Source of the DNA: Pseudogymnoascus destructans
Lineage: Eukaryota > Ascomycota > Leotiomycetes > Thelebolales > Thelebolaceae
DNA: 64,000 nucleotides
Direction of reading: 5' to 3'
Assembly (NCBI RefSeq): GCF_001641265.1
Contig: NW_020167537.1
Location: 434,001 to 498,000 of the forward strand
Shown piece by piece: positions 1 through 10,319 of the stretch (within the stretch, counting starts at the first letter, position 1; each line of letters opens with the position of its first letter). The notes under the pieces are model-generated. The model saw only the letters and a program-made list of their open reading frames with translations, was not told the DNA's origin and did not search any database. The position numbers were made by a program, and so were the translations under genes.

Positions 1-666
1 CACCTCGCCCTCGTCCTGCCCTCATCCTCCTTGTGTGCTAATGCCTAGTGCTAGTCTTTGGCCTTGACAAGGAGGGCTTCTAAGTGTGTTGTAACGAGGG
101 CTTACAAGTGCCTCGCGACAAGGGCTTGTGAGTGCCTCATTAAGGGCGGCAGGCGGTGAATCTGCCATTCATTAGCCCTGCTAATTATCAGGGTCAACGG
201 GCATGATGGCGGGGTATAGGCACCTTCGACTAGATATTGCCATATATGGCAATTTCTTGGCCTAGAGAGCCTAGCGCTGATTTGGGAATAGAGGGGCAGG
301 GGCCCTAGTTACTGTCACACGCTAAAAGTGCAACAGTAATTCAGTTGCTAAATTGCTCTAGTGGCTCATAACATCAGACTAGCTGGTCCTGCATACACCC
401 CCTTTCTAGAGAACCTGGAAGGCACCGCCCTCTACTAGCAAACCTAACACCATCCTAACTAGCAGCGAAGGCGCTTAGTCAAGGGGCCTTACAGCCACGC
501 AAACACGCAAGAACTGCTCTCTAAGGTCATACTCTGTACATAAACCCATAGCTTAGCACGTCCCCATACCCTTCGGGGGTCTTAGGGCGGCAGGTTACAT
601 CCACGTCCCGCTAGACGTAAATAAATATCATCATCCAACTGCCCTACGGCTGATTTCTCCCAATTA
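1..666. other. left edge, no gene recognised; small 24-bp-period repeat
   Basis: I see no supportable coding region. Positions 72-134 hold three imperfect copies of a 15-bp motif (gagggcttctaagtg and variants at 72, 96 and 120), spaced exactly 24 bp apart. The part next to 666 is the 3' flank of the minus-strand BAS2-like gene. The rest could be old transposon sequence, but no domain or terminal repeat identifies it. Confidence 0.5.
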
Positions 667-1524
667 CTAGCCAGTGAAAGCGTTTGCAGCAGTGTCATTA
701 GGCTGCGCATCCCCGAAACCACAGCCACCGTCACGTTCCTGGGCAACGACTGGGCCAGCACACTTGCCAGAATTGAAACCACAGCAGGCTGACGCACAAT
801 CGGCATCGCTCGTGCAAGCTCCGGTGATGAATTGGCTTCCAGGAGCTGCAGCGGCGCTAGTACTAGCAGCAACAGCCTGGCCCGCAGCAGCCTGCCCTGC
901 AACAGCATTTCCGTTGTTGGCTGACGCACCGCCAGTGAGGGCCTTTGCAGCAGTATCATTAGGCTTCGCGTCACCAAACCCACAGCCACCATCACGTTCC
1001 TGAGCGACGACCGGACCTGCACATTTGCCAGAGTTGAAACCGCAGCAGGCCGATGCGCAGTCGGCATCGCTAGTACAGGCCCCCGTAATGAATTGACTCC
1101 CAGCAGCTGGCTTAGCGCTGGTGCCAGCGGCGGCCGCTGCTTGTCCAGAAGCAGCATTTCCGTTGTTGACTGGTGCACCGCCTGTTAGGGCCTTCGCCGC
1201 GGTATCATTGGGTTGCGCATCCCCAAAACCACAGCCACCGTCACGCTCCTGGGCGACAACCGGACCAGCACATTTGCCAGATTTGAACCCACAGCAGGCC
1301 GATGCACAATCAGCGTCCGTGGTGCAAGCTCCCGTAATGAATTGTGTGCCCGGGGCAACCTGTCGAAGTGAAATAGCTGGGAGGGCGACGGCGGGAATGG
1401 ATACTAGCAGGAAGAAATCATTAGGAGAGTGTTATAGCTGAAATAATTAGAACGGTTCGTGATAAAACTCACAGTTGAGTAGGAGAAATGCCAGCAAGCA
1501 TGTTTTCTTAATACAACTGGACAT
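667..1524 (-). CDS. secreted cysteine-rich protein with three tandem BAS2-like units
   Basis: Two exons, 1524-1473 and 1403-667, give 262 aa. The intron has a GTGAGT donor, a CTAAT branch site and a TAG acceptor, and only this join keeps the frame open. The N-terminus MSSCIKKTCLLAFLLLN looks like a signal peptide, so the product is probably exported. The mature part holds three near-identical units of about 55 residues, each starting around QFITGACT, then DADCASACCGF, SGKCAGPVVAQERDGGCGFG and a PNDTAA tail, with six cysteines per unit. The units are joined by Ala/Gly/Ser-rich linkers. This matches the fungal family that includes Magnaporthe biotrophy-associated secreted protein 2 (BAS2), whose members as I recall have one unit. 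Function in the family is poorly known; some members are expressed during plant infection. A role as an effector or surface protein is inference. Confidence 0.8.
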
Positions 1525-2368
1525 CTTGTAAAATGAATGAGGTAGGACTCGAACTAAGGAGGACTTGTATAAAGAATGGAAGTCGACGAAGGAATGGACT
1601 CGCACCAGGCGGAGAAAGAATGGAAACTGAGGAAAGAAAAAACTCGAACGGATAAACACAATGGCAAGAAAAAGTGGTAACAGACCTGCTGGTTATATAC
1701 ACACTGAGCGCCTCAACGCAGCATCCCATAAACACTTCATTACTGACCTTCCCAAACGACGACGACGTGAAACTCTTCAAACACTCGTGATTCCGCCTCG
1801 ACGATGTGGTTCGTTTCAGCCACGTCGAGTATTAATGTCTGGGCGCCAGCACACGGGCCACCACCACATCTATTCTTGCCTATATATGAGAATTGCCTCA
1901 GCACGCAATTGCTCTTTGCCAAGTGAGGTCTATTATTTCGTGGGTACGTGGAAATACTATCTCAAAAATCATTGGTTGGTTGCTGACGAACATTTAATTC
2001 CGTGGCCTGTCTTTTCCTTCACAAAAATACCAAGCTTTGATGGTCCGCAGAGATGTGTGCGTCTCCCGTTCCCCTGTATCACGATGCATGACGATCTCTG
2101 ATCCTCACGTTCGTCCCGACCTCTTCGGACTAAGCTGAATACTTAAGCTCGGAGTTCTTAACTCCTGTACCTGTTCTCCTCGCCATAATTGTTTGCCGTG
2201 CTCCACGATGCAATTTTTATCATGTGAAGACAGAGACTGTTCTCTCCTACGGTACAGTGACTTAATACGTAATAGCTATAATTGGACCATGCTTCCCCAA
2301 GAGCCTGTTTACACATTGCAACTATGTGAATCCTTAATCCGTCTCGCTCCCGAGAAGCCCAGCGTCAC
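1525..2368. other. intergenic: promoter of BAS2-like gene and 3' flank of P450 remnant
   Basis: 844 bp without a convincing gene. An open frame of 146 codons on the plus strand begins here, but it overlaps the promoter and leader of the BAS2-like gene and resembles nothing I know. Besides the TATA box I see no clear element. Confidence 0.5.
1693..1699 (-). promoter_or_regulatory. possible TATA box of the BAS2-like gene
   Basis: TATATAA on the minus strand, 169 bp upstream of the chosen ATG. The position is reasonable for a fungal gene with a 5' leader of about 100-140 nt. No other support. Confidence 0.3.
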
Positions 2369-3330
2369 CTACCTCAAAGGATGCTCTAACTCAACTCGTC
2401 GGATTAGATCCATGTGCTTCTGACTTCTCGGCGCGGCCTGGAACTGAAATTCGATTGGATAGCTCAAGATACCAGGTTTCAGCTTCACATCAACGGCAAT
2501 TTCCTTTCCATCCTTACCAATCGACTTGGCGATTTTAAAGGTGGCTAAAGTCTGCACCATATTGATATAGAGGCTCGAATCCGCAAAAAACCGACCAGGG
2601 CATATCCTGCGCCCGTAACCAAATCCCTTCGTATCTGGATCAGGCTCGTTGCGTGGGCTCAGGAAACGTTCTGGGTCGAATGGGGCTGGATCAAAGTATA
2701 CTTCTGGGTCGTGCAGGAACCACCAGACGCCCAGGAGAAGTAATGCTCCCTTCGGGATATGAAGTTCGTTGCACTCAATGTCACCATCAACTGCGTGCGG
2801 GAAGCCCATCGGGGCAATGGGCCACCATCTATCTCAAGGTTTCTTTAACTATAGCGCTGACATACGGCAATCTGCCCCGGTCATTGAAATTTGGTAGGCG
2901 ATGGTGCCAACCACACGGTCAATCTCCTCTTGTGCCTTGTGCTGTACGCGAGGAAACATAACCATAGCCATGGTGAAGACACTTAAGAGTTATCACTGTA
3001 GTGTCTGCCGCAGTACCGTAAGGCTTGCTCAGTCCATACAATAGCCTCCTCATCTGTTTAAAGTTGCGGTCTCGTCCTCAGACACAAATTTCCGAATAAG
3101 TTCTGACACGTAGGACTGCTGGTGACCATTGGCGGCTATCTGACGCTGGGCAAACCGATAGGGGGTGTATGCAGTTGCGCGAATGCTTCTTCTCCATTTC
3201 GAGCTATGAACCTAGATGAATTGGAACCGTACAGCCTCTCTCTTTGCTTCTAAAGAGGCGGGTATAGGGACCTGAAGGATACCTAGGATGCGCGTTGCTC
3301 GGTGCGCAGGTAATGTGTAAATAGCAGCAA
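2369..3330 (-). pseudogene. cytochrome P450, 3' half of a decayed gene
   Basis: The last 146 codons (2809-2369) carry the C-terminal P450 core: PERF-type region (FDPERFLSP) and haem loop FGYGRRICPGRFFAD with the cysteine ligand. Upstream on the same strand the homology continues but jumps frame: KETLR directly before the core is cut by a four-base excess at about 2830, VVGT/RLPNFNDRGRLPYV changes frame near 2895, and the I-helix (GTAADTT, 2990-3040) is out of frame with its surroundings. The fragment RFAQRQIAANGHQQSYVSELI at about 3070-3160 is the segment before the I-helix. The motif set resembles the fungal O-methylsterigmatocystin oxidoreductase-like (CYP64-like) group. Several frameshifts make it a pseudogene. 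The 5' half lies at about 4200-5153. Confidence 0.8.
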
Positions 3331-3645
3331 TTGACTCCGAAAGGCCTACAAATAGCCACGTAGTCCCATTAGATAGTGTAGTTAATCAATCGATCTTATT
3401 TTGCTATAGTAAGCTATATACTGTGTGAGAACTCCTGCCCCGTTGCGCCCGTGAGAAGTCCCGACCACTGGAGAAACCACACGATTTGTGTGTGATCCCG
3501 TACCACGGTACTTCCCGTTCCAACAGAAACCACCAATAAATCTAATCACGTGCACCACTCTTCACCAACAGCACGGTGTTTCTAGATTCAGCCTCGACGA
3601 CCCCGCCTTGGCACTATCACAGCCAATTAACAATCCTCTGTCGAC

Positions 3646-4113
3646 ATGTCCCCCAAAATCACTTCCAAAAGTCTCTCATACGACTCCTCTCTCCCGCCCT
3701 TCCTCCAGCGCCTCCGTGCCGAGAACACTTCGGGCTCCACAGCCGCACCACGCCCCAAGCGCGCCCCAAACCCTGACGCTGACGAGGAGGATGAGCCCGT
3801 CTATGTAGACGAAGAGGGGGCAGCTCTCGATGATGATGAGCTACACAGTTTAGGTGTGACGAAGAAGGCCGCAAAGAAAGGCGAGGAAGCTGCGGAGGAG
3901 GCCAAGCCAGAGGCGGTGGGAGAGCCGGAGAGGAAAGAGGAGAAGATTGCCGCAATTGGGGCAGCGAGGAAACGAAAGGTTGGGAAGGTTGTAGGGGCGC
4001 CAGAGGAGGAAGAAGGGAAAGTCAGTGATGCCCCCGGGAAAGATAAACAGGCGCCGCCACAGAAGAAAAAGAAGGTCAAGAAGGTGAAGCTGAGCTTTGG
4101 GGATGATGAGTGA
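3646..4113 (+). CDS. DUF4604 family protein
   Basis: Single exon of 155 aa. The N-terminus (KSLSYDSSLPPFLQRLRAE, residues 7-25) is the conserved head of the DUF4604 family, followed by an acidic stretch (DADEEDEPVYVDEEG), an Ala/Glu/Lys-rich middle, the conserved RKRKVGKVVG block, and a basic C-terminus (KKKKVKKVKLSFGDDE). This is the usual fungal layout and length. Function of the family is not established; the lysine-rich end suggests a nuclear protein, which is inference. The frame is intact and codon use is ordinary, in contrast to the frameshifted P450 pieces on both sides, which lie on the opposite strand. The gene therefore sits inside the P450 locus, between its segments before and after the middle of the protein. 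Confidence 0.8.
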   Translation: MSPKITSKSLSYDSSLPPFLQRLRAENTSGSTAAPRPKRAPNPDADEEDEPVYVDEEGAALDDDELHSLGVTKKAAKKGEEAAEEAKPEAVGEPERKEEKIAAIGAARKRKVGKVVGAPEEEEGKVSDAPGKDKQAPPQKKKKVKKVKLSFGDDE

Positions 4114-4199
4114 GGACCAGATGTACTATGCTTGGAGTTCACTTGAGGGCAAGGGGGTGATGCATTGGGTGGTTTAGAATACTGCGCATAGACTATACT

Positions 4200-5153
4200 G
4201 GACTGGGATTGTGCGGGTGGCGTTCGGGAGTGTCTAGAGATACCCACAAAGCGCATTTCATGCCATGGAAGCTGCCAACTAACACCCGGAAAATTCTCAG
4301 GGATATGCCGAGGAATAGGAATGAGAACAACTGACCATGCCATAGGAACAGCGGCGAGCGAGAATTCAGTCATCATTTTATCGATCAAGTCAACCAAAAC
4401 GTTAGGTTTATGCGGCTCAATGGTGTAGCCCTAGGTCATTTTTAAGATGGTGGCAGCAGCGGTGCTGTACAACAGCCAATTTTATTACACTCATATTTCG
4501 AGTATGCAAACGGCCAGAAATCGCCTGAACTTACGTCTTGAAGTGCTCTGGAAATTTTCCAGGCTCGTTAAGCGCCCGACAAGCTGCCGGCTTACTTCAA
4601 TCTGTTGGGAATCACGGAACTGTGCTGCTGACGCCTTGGTGCCTAGTTCCTGGTGCAGCAGCTTGCGGTGATGCCGAAAGGTGCTGTTATATCCTTTGCA
4701 GACCATGACGGTCTCATAGCCACAGAGTTGATTTGCGAAAACCATTGTAGGTCGTCCTGACGTTTTGATTGAATTTTGCTCAAGCAGATCATGGGTTACC
4801 TTTTTATCATGGATGACAACGAGCGTCATACCAAGGACAGTTACGGAGCTGACTGGACCGTACAGATCCTTATGCTTTAGCCAATGCTGGAATTCCGGAA
4901 CATCTGCTGGGGGAAAGTCTTGAGAACATTTCCTACGATCGGAAGCGGCTTTGGACCTGGGGGAAGGTTGCGTCGACCTGATCGACCAGAGGAATATCGG
5001 TAGATGAGGTATCCGATGTGAGTAGTTAAGAGGATCGGGAGTAGGCTGAGCTGACGGGACGAACCGACCCCTTTGCTGCGGGCCGCATGGGGACTGAACC
5101 CCTGTCCTTGACCTTGTTGCTGCCTGCACCGCCACCACCATCAATCTTAACAA
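4200..5153 (-). pseudogene. cytochrome P450, 5' half of a decayed gene
   Basis: Minus-strand homology runs from an N-terminal anchor region (LPILLTTHIGYLIYRY) and proline hinge (LPPGPKPLPIVGN) through HWLKHKDLYGPVSS, the C-helix region (RHHRKLLHQELG) and a splice donor after PEHFKT at about 4543. The next exon, about 4410-4220, reads GYTIEPHKPNVLVDLIDKM, then EFSLAAVPMAWSV and PRHIPENFPG. The homology stops about 110-130 bp from the end of the DUF4604 gene and resumes beyond it at about 3300. Frame changes near 4910 (after NVLKTFP) and 4580 (before PGKFPEHF) show decay. With the 3' half this is one P450 gene with an insertion in its middle. Confidence 0.75.
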
Positions 5154-5535
5154 ACTTCCAGCTCAGTTAACATTTCGATGATCCATACTATTTAACACCC
5201 ATTGCAGTTGATTGCAGTTGGGTTGGTATCAATAGGAACAATTGTGCTTTAAGTACCCTGATAACCTATTCCAGCATGGATGGAAGCGACTCTGGCAGAT
5301 TCGCAGTTGAACACGTACGTCTTCAAGCTCAAGAATGTAGTCAAAAGGAACAGCGAGTAACATGAAGCTGAGACAAGGCTTCTCTTTGCAACCTTGCTAC
5401 GTTTATATATAGTCCCATCAGGGTACTCGCAGGTCTTGGCCGATGGGCTTGGGCGGAGCATAACGGAACGGGAAACTCGCGACAGGCCACAATCACGCAA
5501 GGTCAGAAGTAAAGAAGTGAGGTCTAGATTAGCGA
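5154..5535. other. intergenic, nothing recognised
   Basis: About 380 bp upstream of the P450 remnant. A short direct repeat (ttgcagttg, about 5203-5219) is present. It would hold the old P450 promoter. Confidence 0.4.
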
Positions 5536-5590
5536 TATCTGCGGGCTGTACCTGCCTGCCTACTAGGCAGACAGGTACAGCCCGCAGATA
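5536..5590. repeat. near-perfect 26-bp inverted repeat with 3-nt loop
   Basis: Left arm 5536-5561 and right arm 5565-5590 are reverse complements with one mismatch; the core is gcgggctgtacctgcctg. The loop is three bases. Flanked by the start of a Gypsy remnant. It could be a terminator-like hairpin or a mark of a rearrangement or extrachromosomal hairpin capture at the edge of the transposon island; the sequence does not decide. Confidence 0.8.
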
Positions 5591-5639
5591 AGTATAAATT
5601 TAGGTATATTTATACTTGGATATTTGGGGGTTTCTACAA

Positions 5640-7125
5640 GACCAAATCGCACTCTCGCAAACTTGAAATGAGACATTCGCAAATCAACGCAGGAAAGCTG
5701 TGCTAAGATATCTTGGAGATCAAGTATGGCTATATACATAAAATATCAGGACTTAGAGGCCATTGAAGAAACTAGATCACAAGCAAGTTGGTCCGTATAA
5801 GATTCTCGAACGAATTAGGCAAGTGGCATATCGATTAGAGCTACCACCAAGCATGAAGATACATCCTGTCTTTCACAGATGTCTTTCACATCAACCTCTT
5901 AAGACTTGATTCAAATAATGTATTAAGTGGCCAACACTAGGAACCATCACCTCTAGTCATTGTGGATGATGAACTCGAATGGGAATGTAATGGTGGGTGC
6001 ACCAGATGTGAGAATCTAGCCACCCAAGGAAGGGATGATTTTACTAAGACAACACACTGTCTTAGGAAACAGAGCCAAAGGGTCGTAGCTTAGACTATTC
6101 CACAATGCAGCAATCAGGTGTATGATGTAGTGGAGTGGTTTAGACAAGTTGTAACAAATGTTGAGTCTGAGAACTCAGGGATAAGTCAGAGGTTAGCACC
6201 TCAGTGACTTTTCAGAAACAAGGAGTAATAAGATCAATGCTTGGAAGCTTGGAAAAGATGTGGAAGTATGTGATAGTTGATTTACTGTATTGTCTGCTTG
6301 CCCTTTCTTAAGGATAGGGCAATCCTATTTATGCTAAAGGAGTGTAGTTCTCTCATTTTCCAAGACTTTCCATGACTAACCAGGCTTGGTAACTGTAGTC
6401 GACGTAAGAGAATCCCATAGAACCATCTCCTAGGTTCCTAGCCTATAGGAAGTGAAAGGAGGTCCAAGGTCAGAGTACCCCTATAGACAAATTATGTCAT
6501 AACTTAACCAATCTTGTGGGTAACTAAGGAGCGATGACGTGTAATGAATCATAGAGGGTTGTAGAAGCTTTTGGAGCTATCGTTCATGTTCCTAGGCCTC
6601 TAGTTGATAGAGATATGTCATGTGTAGTATTAGCCCAGTAACTAAGGAGTGATGTCATGTAATGAATCATAGAGGGTTGTAGAGATATGCTATGTGGTCA
6701 TATCGGCCCAGTAACTAAGGAGCAATGACGTGTAATGAATCATAGAGGGTTGTAGCAATTGTTGAGTAGTATTGCTCTTGTTGTTGGTGTGACAAGCCAA
6801 AATATGTATAGTGACTTGTAGGTTCGAGAAGGAGATTTTTAAGTTTGCTCTTGAGTTTTATAGCAAACTGAGTGTAACGAATGTCAGTATGACAGGGAAG
6901 TGGAGAAAATTCTAGATTCAAAGCACTTACGAAAAAAGTTATTTTACATAGCAGCATGGAAGAACCACCCGCCTAACAACACATGGTATCTAACTACAAA
7001 TTTCGAACATGCACTAGAGATCACGTAAGCATTCCATTAGAAATACCCTAAAAAACCAAAGTAACTGAATTTTTAAAATGTTCCACTCTTGATCAGAAGA
7101 TCAATCTCAAATGGGAGGGGGGTAG
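5640..7125 (+). mobile_element. 3' end of a decayed chromoviral Ty3/Gypsy pol gene
   Basis: Plus-strand fragments in shifting frames read ANQRRKAVLRYLGDQVWLY, then KKLDHKQVGPYKILERI and LELPPSMKIHPVFH. This is the C-terminal integrase region typical of fungal chromoviruses. After a solo LTR (5986-6894) the reading continues as EKILDSKHLRKKLFYIAAWK and NNTWY, a chromodomain. A purine run (gggaggggggtag, about 7113-7125) just before the LTR at 7126 is the expected polypurine tract. Stops and frame changes show it is inactive. The 5' part (gag, protease, reverse transcriptase) is absent. Confidence 0.8.
5986..6894 (+). mobile_element. solo LTR (family 1) inserted in the Gypsy chromodomain
   Basis: A 909-bp segment beginning TGTAATGGTGGG and ending CAGTATGACA, flanked by an exact 5-bp target duplication gggaa (5981-5985 and 6895-6899). 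Removing it rejoins the chromodomain reading VDDELEWE/EKILDSKH of the host. The same LTR recurs at 60500-61473 and, inverted, at 61571-62545. No internal retrotransposon region is present, so it is a recombination product. Inside it a block with taatgaatcatagagggttg is repeated three times (about 6540, 6658, 6731). Confidence 0.9.
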
Positions 7126-7365
7126 TGTTATGATATTAGCTGAAGCTACTCGAGCTGGTAGTGTTACGATCGCTACTTATGGCTGCTGCGATTAGGGCAA
7201 CAAGTACCTATAGTAGCCACTAAGATTACAGGGAACCACTAAGCGTACAGCTGTATATAATGAGGGATAGCCTTACTTCCTTTCTTTCTTCTTCTTATCT
7301 CTTTAGATTCAATCTAGCTTATTATTCTCTAGACTGGCTTCTTAACCTCTGTGACCATCGTAACA
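7126..7365 (+). mobile_element. probable 3' LTR of the Gypsy remnant
   Basis: A segment of about 240 bp starting TGTTATGATATTAG right after the polypurine tract and ending ACCATCGTAACA, with matching TGTTA/TAACA ends. A second TGTTACGAT start occurs at 7162, so the head is partly duplicated or the true start is there. A TATA-like tatataatgaggg lies at about 7254. No clear 5-bp target duplication was found. Confidence 0.65.
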
Positions 7366-8477
7366 GGAGCTACTAAAAATATGATATTTACTATAGTCTG
7401 CAAGCTTAGCCTATAGGCTCCACCATCACAGAGCTAGCTCACAAAATATATACAGAATGTCAAGAATACCACTTTATTACTACAAAACCTATTGCACTAC
7501 AGTGTACGAAAGCTCAAGATGAGCCTACTATTACACAATGGTTTTAAGAGTACATTGAGTTTGTACTAGAATGCCATATAAAGCCAGAGTCAATTTGTAA
7601 TATGGCCATATAAAGCCAGAGTCAATTTGTAATATGGATGAAACAGGATTTAGAGTTAGAATTCTAGGAGGTGAGAAGGTTATGGTACCACAAACAGCAA
7701 AGGAGCTCTATACTCTAAGCCTTAAAAACCGTACGTCTATTACTATCCTAGAGGCTGTGTCTGCAGTAGGAAAAGTCATACCACTAGTACTTGTCATTCT
7801 AGGCAAAATTCATATGGATTCATGGTACCATACCAACCTCGAAGGCATGGAGCTATTACTACTCTCCGACACGGGATTTTCAAATAGCCAGCTTGCACTC
7901 CAGTGGCTATAGCATTTTATAGAAATACAGCTCCATATGAGGGGCTGAAGGTTCTATTACTCGACTCTCATGTAAGCCATACAAGCCATGATTTCGCCAT
8001 TATGGCAAAAGAATATAACATTATTATATATACACCTTTCCCTTACATCTTACACACGTTCTACAGCCATTAGACATGGGGATTTTCCAGCCATATACAC
8101 TACCATCGACAGGCTATGCTTACGTTACCTACGACCTACAATCCTTCATGAGAGATCTCACACGCATTCGGGAGCAGACTTTTAAGGAGTCTACTATAAT
8201 ATCAGCTTTCCGGAAAGCTGGTATTTGGCCTATAAGCTGTAATACAGCCCTCACAAAACTACGCACCTACTCACAGCCTACGCCTATGCCTACTACCCTA
8301 CCAATCCGGGTTTCTACCCCTAAACCCTCAACTTTTCGGGAGGTAGAGGAGGGGCTACAGCACTGGAAAAACCGGGTTCCAGAGGGCTTTAGTAGCCCCT
8401 CAAAAGAGAGCTACCGAAATTGGCTTACCGGAACGGAAGAGGTCGTAGTAGCTGGCCAAATCCAAGAGCTTGACCTA

Positions 8478-10319
8478 ACGTAAGTCGTGGCGTAACGCAA
8501 CGGGTGTCGTAACGCAACGGATATCAGAGGAGAACAACGTAGAAAATTAAATAGCTAAACATCAACAGTAATACATGACCCAGTATCGCTCTTAGAATCC
8601 TTGTGAAGCACTTCTTCATCATCGCAATCACTATCAGAAATGTACACAACTGCCTTTCCCTTTCCCTTTCGTGTTTTCCTACCTTGACTTTTTGTAGCAT
8701 TCTCAGCCTCCACCACTGCATCGCATAATTCTTGCGTAGAGATATGGAAATGGCCCTTTAAAACCACCCTCTTTCCCTTCGTATGGGCCGCACGCTTCTT
8801 TATGATAGACCGTAAGTTGTTGGCATCATGTTGGTGGACGATACTTTGCGCATGAATTTGCTCAGTCCCGGTTGTCAGTTTTTGGATATATCTGCGGACT
8901 GGTGTTGCAACAGTCGTATGGTCCTTAATTGTTGAATTAAGTAGCTTATTCGCATCTCGCAGTATCGCTGGATCAGGTGGCGAGCTATTTACAAAGACTT
9001 GATTAAAAATATCAAACTGGGTTGGTTTTCTTGGTCTTTCTTGCTCAGGTGTTGCATCGCGGGCCATCATACGAAGTGCTCTTTATGGGTTGAATGGGAT
9101 TAAACCAGCACCGCGCCAGGCAGATTCAATGTTCTGACGATTGCATACATCTTATCGTGCTCGAATATATGCTTCCATCCACTCGTACTTCTGTATTCGT
9201 ACGAGTTGTGCTTGGTTCAAGTGCGATAGTGCCGCTGTCAGCCGTTTTTTGAGAGGGCCAAAAATCGCAACATCAAGCGGCTGCAGCAAGTGTGATGTAT
9301 GAGGCGGTAGGATAAGAAGCGCAATTCGATTTGGAAGACAGTGTGCTATAAAGCTACCGCTTATATGTGAATCGTGGCCATCACAAATAAGAAGTCGGTG
9401 TTGTCTGCCTGCTTTTGCTCGGGTTATCGGTTCAAAAACACGCCTCAACCACTCTAAACTGTGAACGTTACTCGACCCTTTGTATTTGCAGAAAAGAACC
9501 ATTCATTACGTATGCTATTCGGTATCCAGTTCTGTAAGACGTTCGACCCTTTGAATATCCCGAGCGGTGGTAGAATTGTTCCATCTGCGCAAATACAATC
9601 CACCATAGAAACCCATTCTTGATGGCCAGGATGAGCCTGGTGCTTTGTACGAAGTGATGAATCGAGTATTATACACGTTGACTCCATTGTCCCAATCGAA
9701 AACCCAGACTCGTCCATGTTATATATGTCTTTTTGGTCGATTCCGCACTTTCTGATACGTGTCAAACCACACGTCAAGCACTGGTTTTGTTGCCCCGTCC
9801 ATTCGTACAGACTCAATTCGATGTCCAATAGCAACTTTAAGATGTGGGTGTCGTATAATGAATCAGGGAACCCAGTCCTTACCAAGCATATCATGTGGTT
9901 GGAGTTCAAGCCCGTCAGGTGTCGCATTGTCCAAATCATATGTTCGTTTTTTACGCAGTTCCTCTGCTATTTCTTTTAATAAGCGATGCCCAGGAGAGTA
10001 CCCACTGATTGTTAAGTCTATGATCCACTTGAGAAGTACGTTTTCCTGAGCGTATGAGAGTTTCTGCTGTTGTTGGCGGGCTTGACAGCGAGATAACCCC
10101 CCATTGACGCGTTGCGTCAATGTGCTCTGCCTCAACCCCAAGTCCTGGGCAGCCTTATACAAGCTTTTATATTCACCACTTTGAACACCAGTTATCGCCT
10201 GAATAATACCAGACTCTAAATCCGCCGTCGCTATGCTTTTCCTATGCACCATTGTGGAGTTATTCAAGTTATAAGTTGGTAGTCCTCGGTTATCAGTTGC
10301 GTTACACCACGACTTACGT
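8478..10319 (-). mobile_element. pogo-type DNA transposon nested in another transposase gene
   Basis: The ends are inverted copies starting ACGTAAGTCGTGG and continuing GTAACGCAAC, and both are flanked by TA (8476-8477, 10320-10321), the duplicated target of Tc1/mariner/pogo elements. Removing 8478-10319 plus one TA restores the frame of the surrounding transposase. In the left end the motif cgtaacgcaacgg occurs twice (8491, 8508; 17 bp apart); the right end keeps one. Length 1,842 bp. Confidence 0.9.
8555..10267 (-). pseudogene. transposase of the nested pogo-type element, frameshifted
   Basis: Minus-strand segments in order: N-terminal helix-turn-helix region starting MVHRKSIATADLESGI (10255), CENP-B-like domain, KDIYNMDESGFSIG (first Asp, about 9720), VSMVDCICADGTILPPL, LLICDGHDSHISG (second Asp, about 9390), LQPLDVAIFGPLKKRL (third Asp, about 9260), SAWRGAGLIPFNP (about 9110) and a lysine-rich C-terminus ending at 8555. 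Frame changes near 9900, 9480 and 9100 break it, so it is probably inactive. Confidence 0.85.

Noticed and set aside
1661..2101. Open frame of 146 codons on the plus strand
   Set aside because: It overlaps the leader and promoter of the well-supported BAS2-like gene, has no recognisable domain, and its composition looks non-coding.
2369..5153. Secondary-metabolite cluster (P450 near a secreted protein)
   Set aside because: The P450 is dead and no synthase, transporter or regulator is next to it.
7634..8483. Open frames treated as a live gene
   Set aside because: They are pieces of one decayed transposase joined by frame changes and stops.
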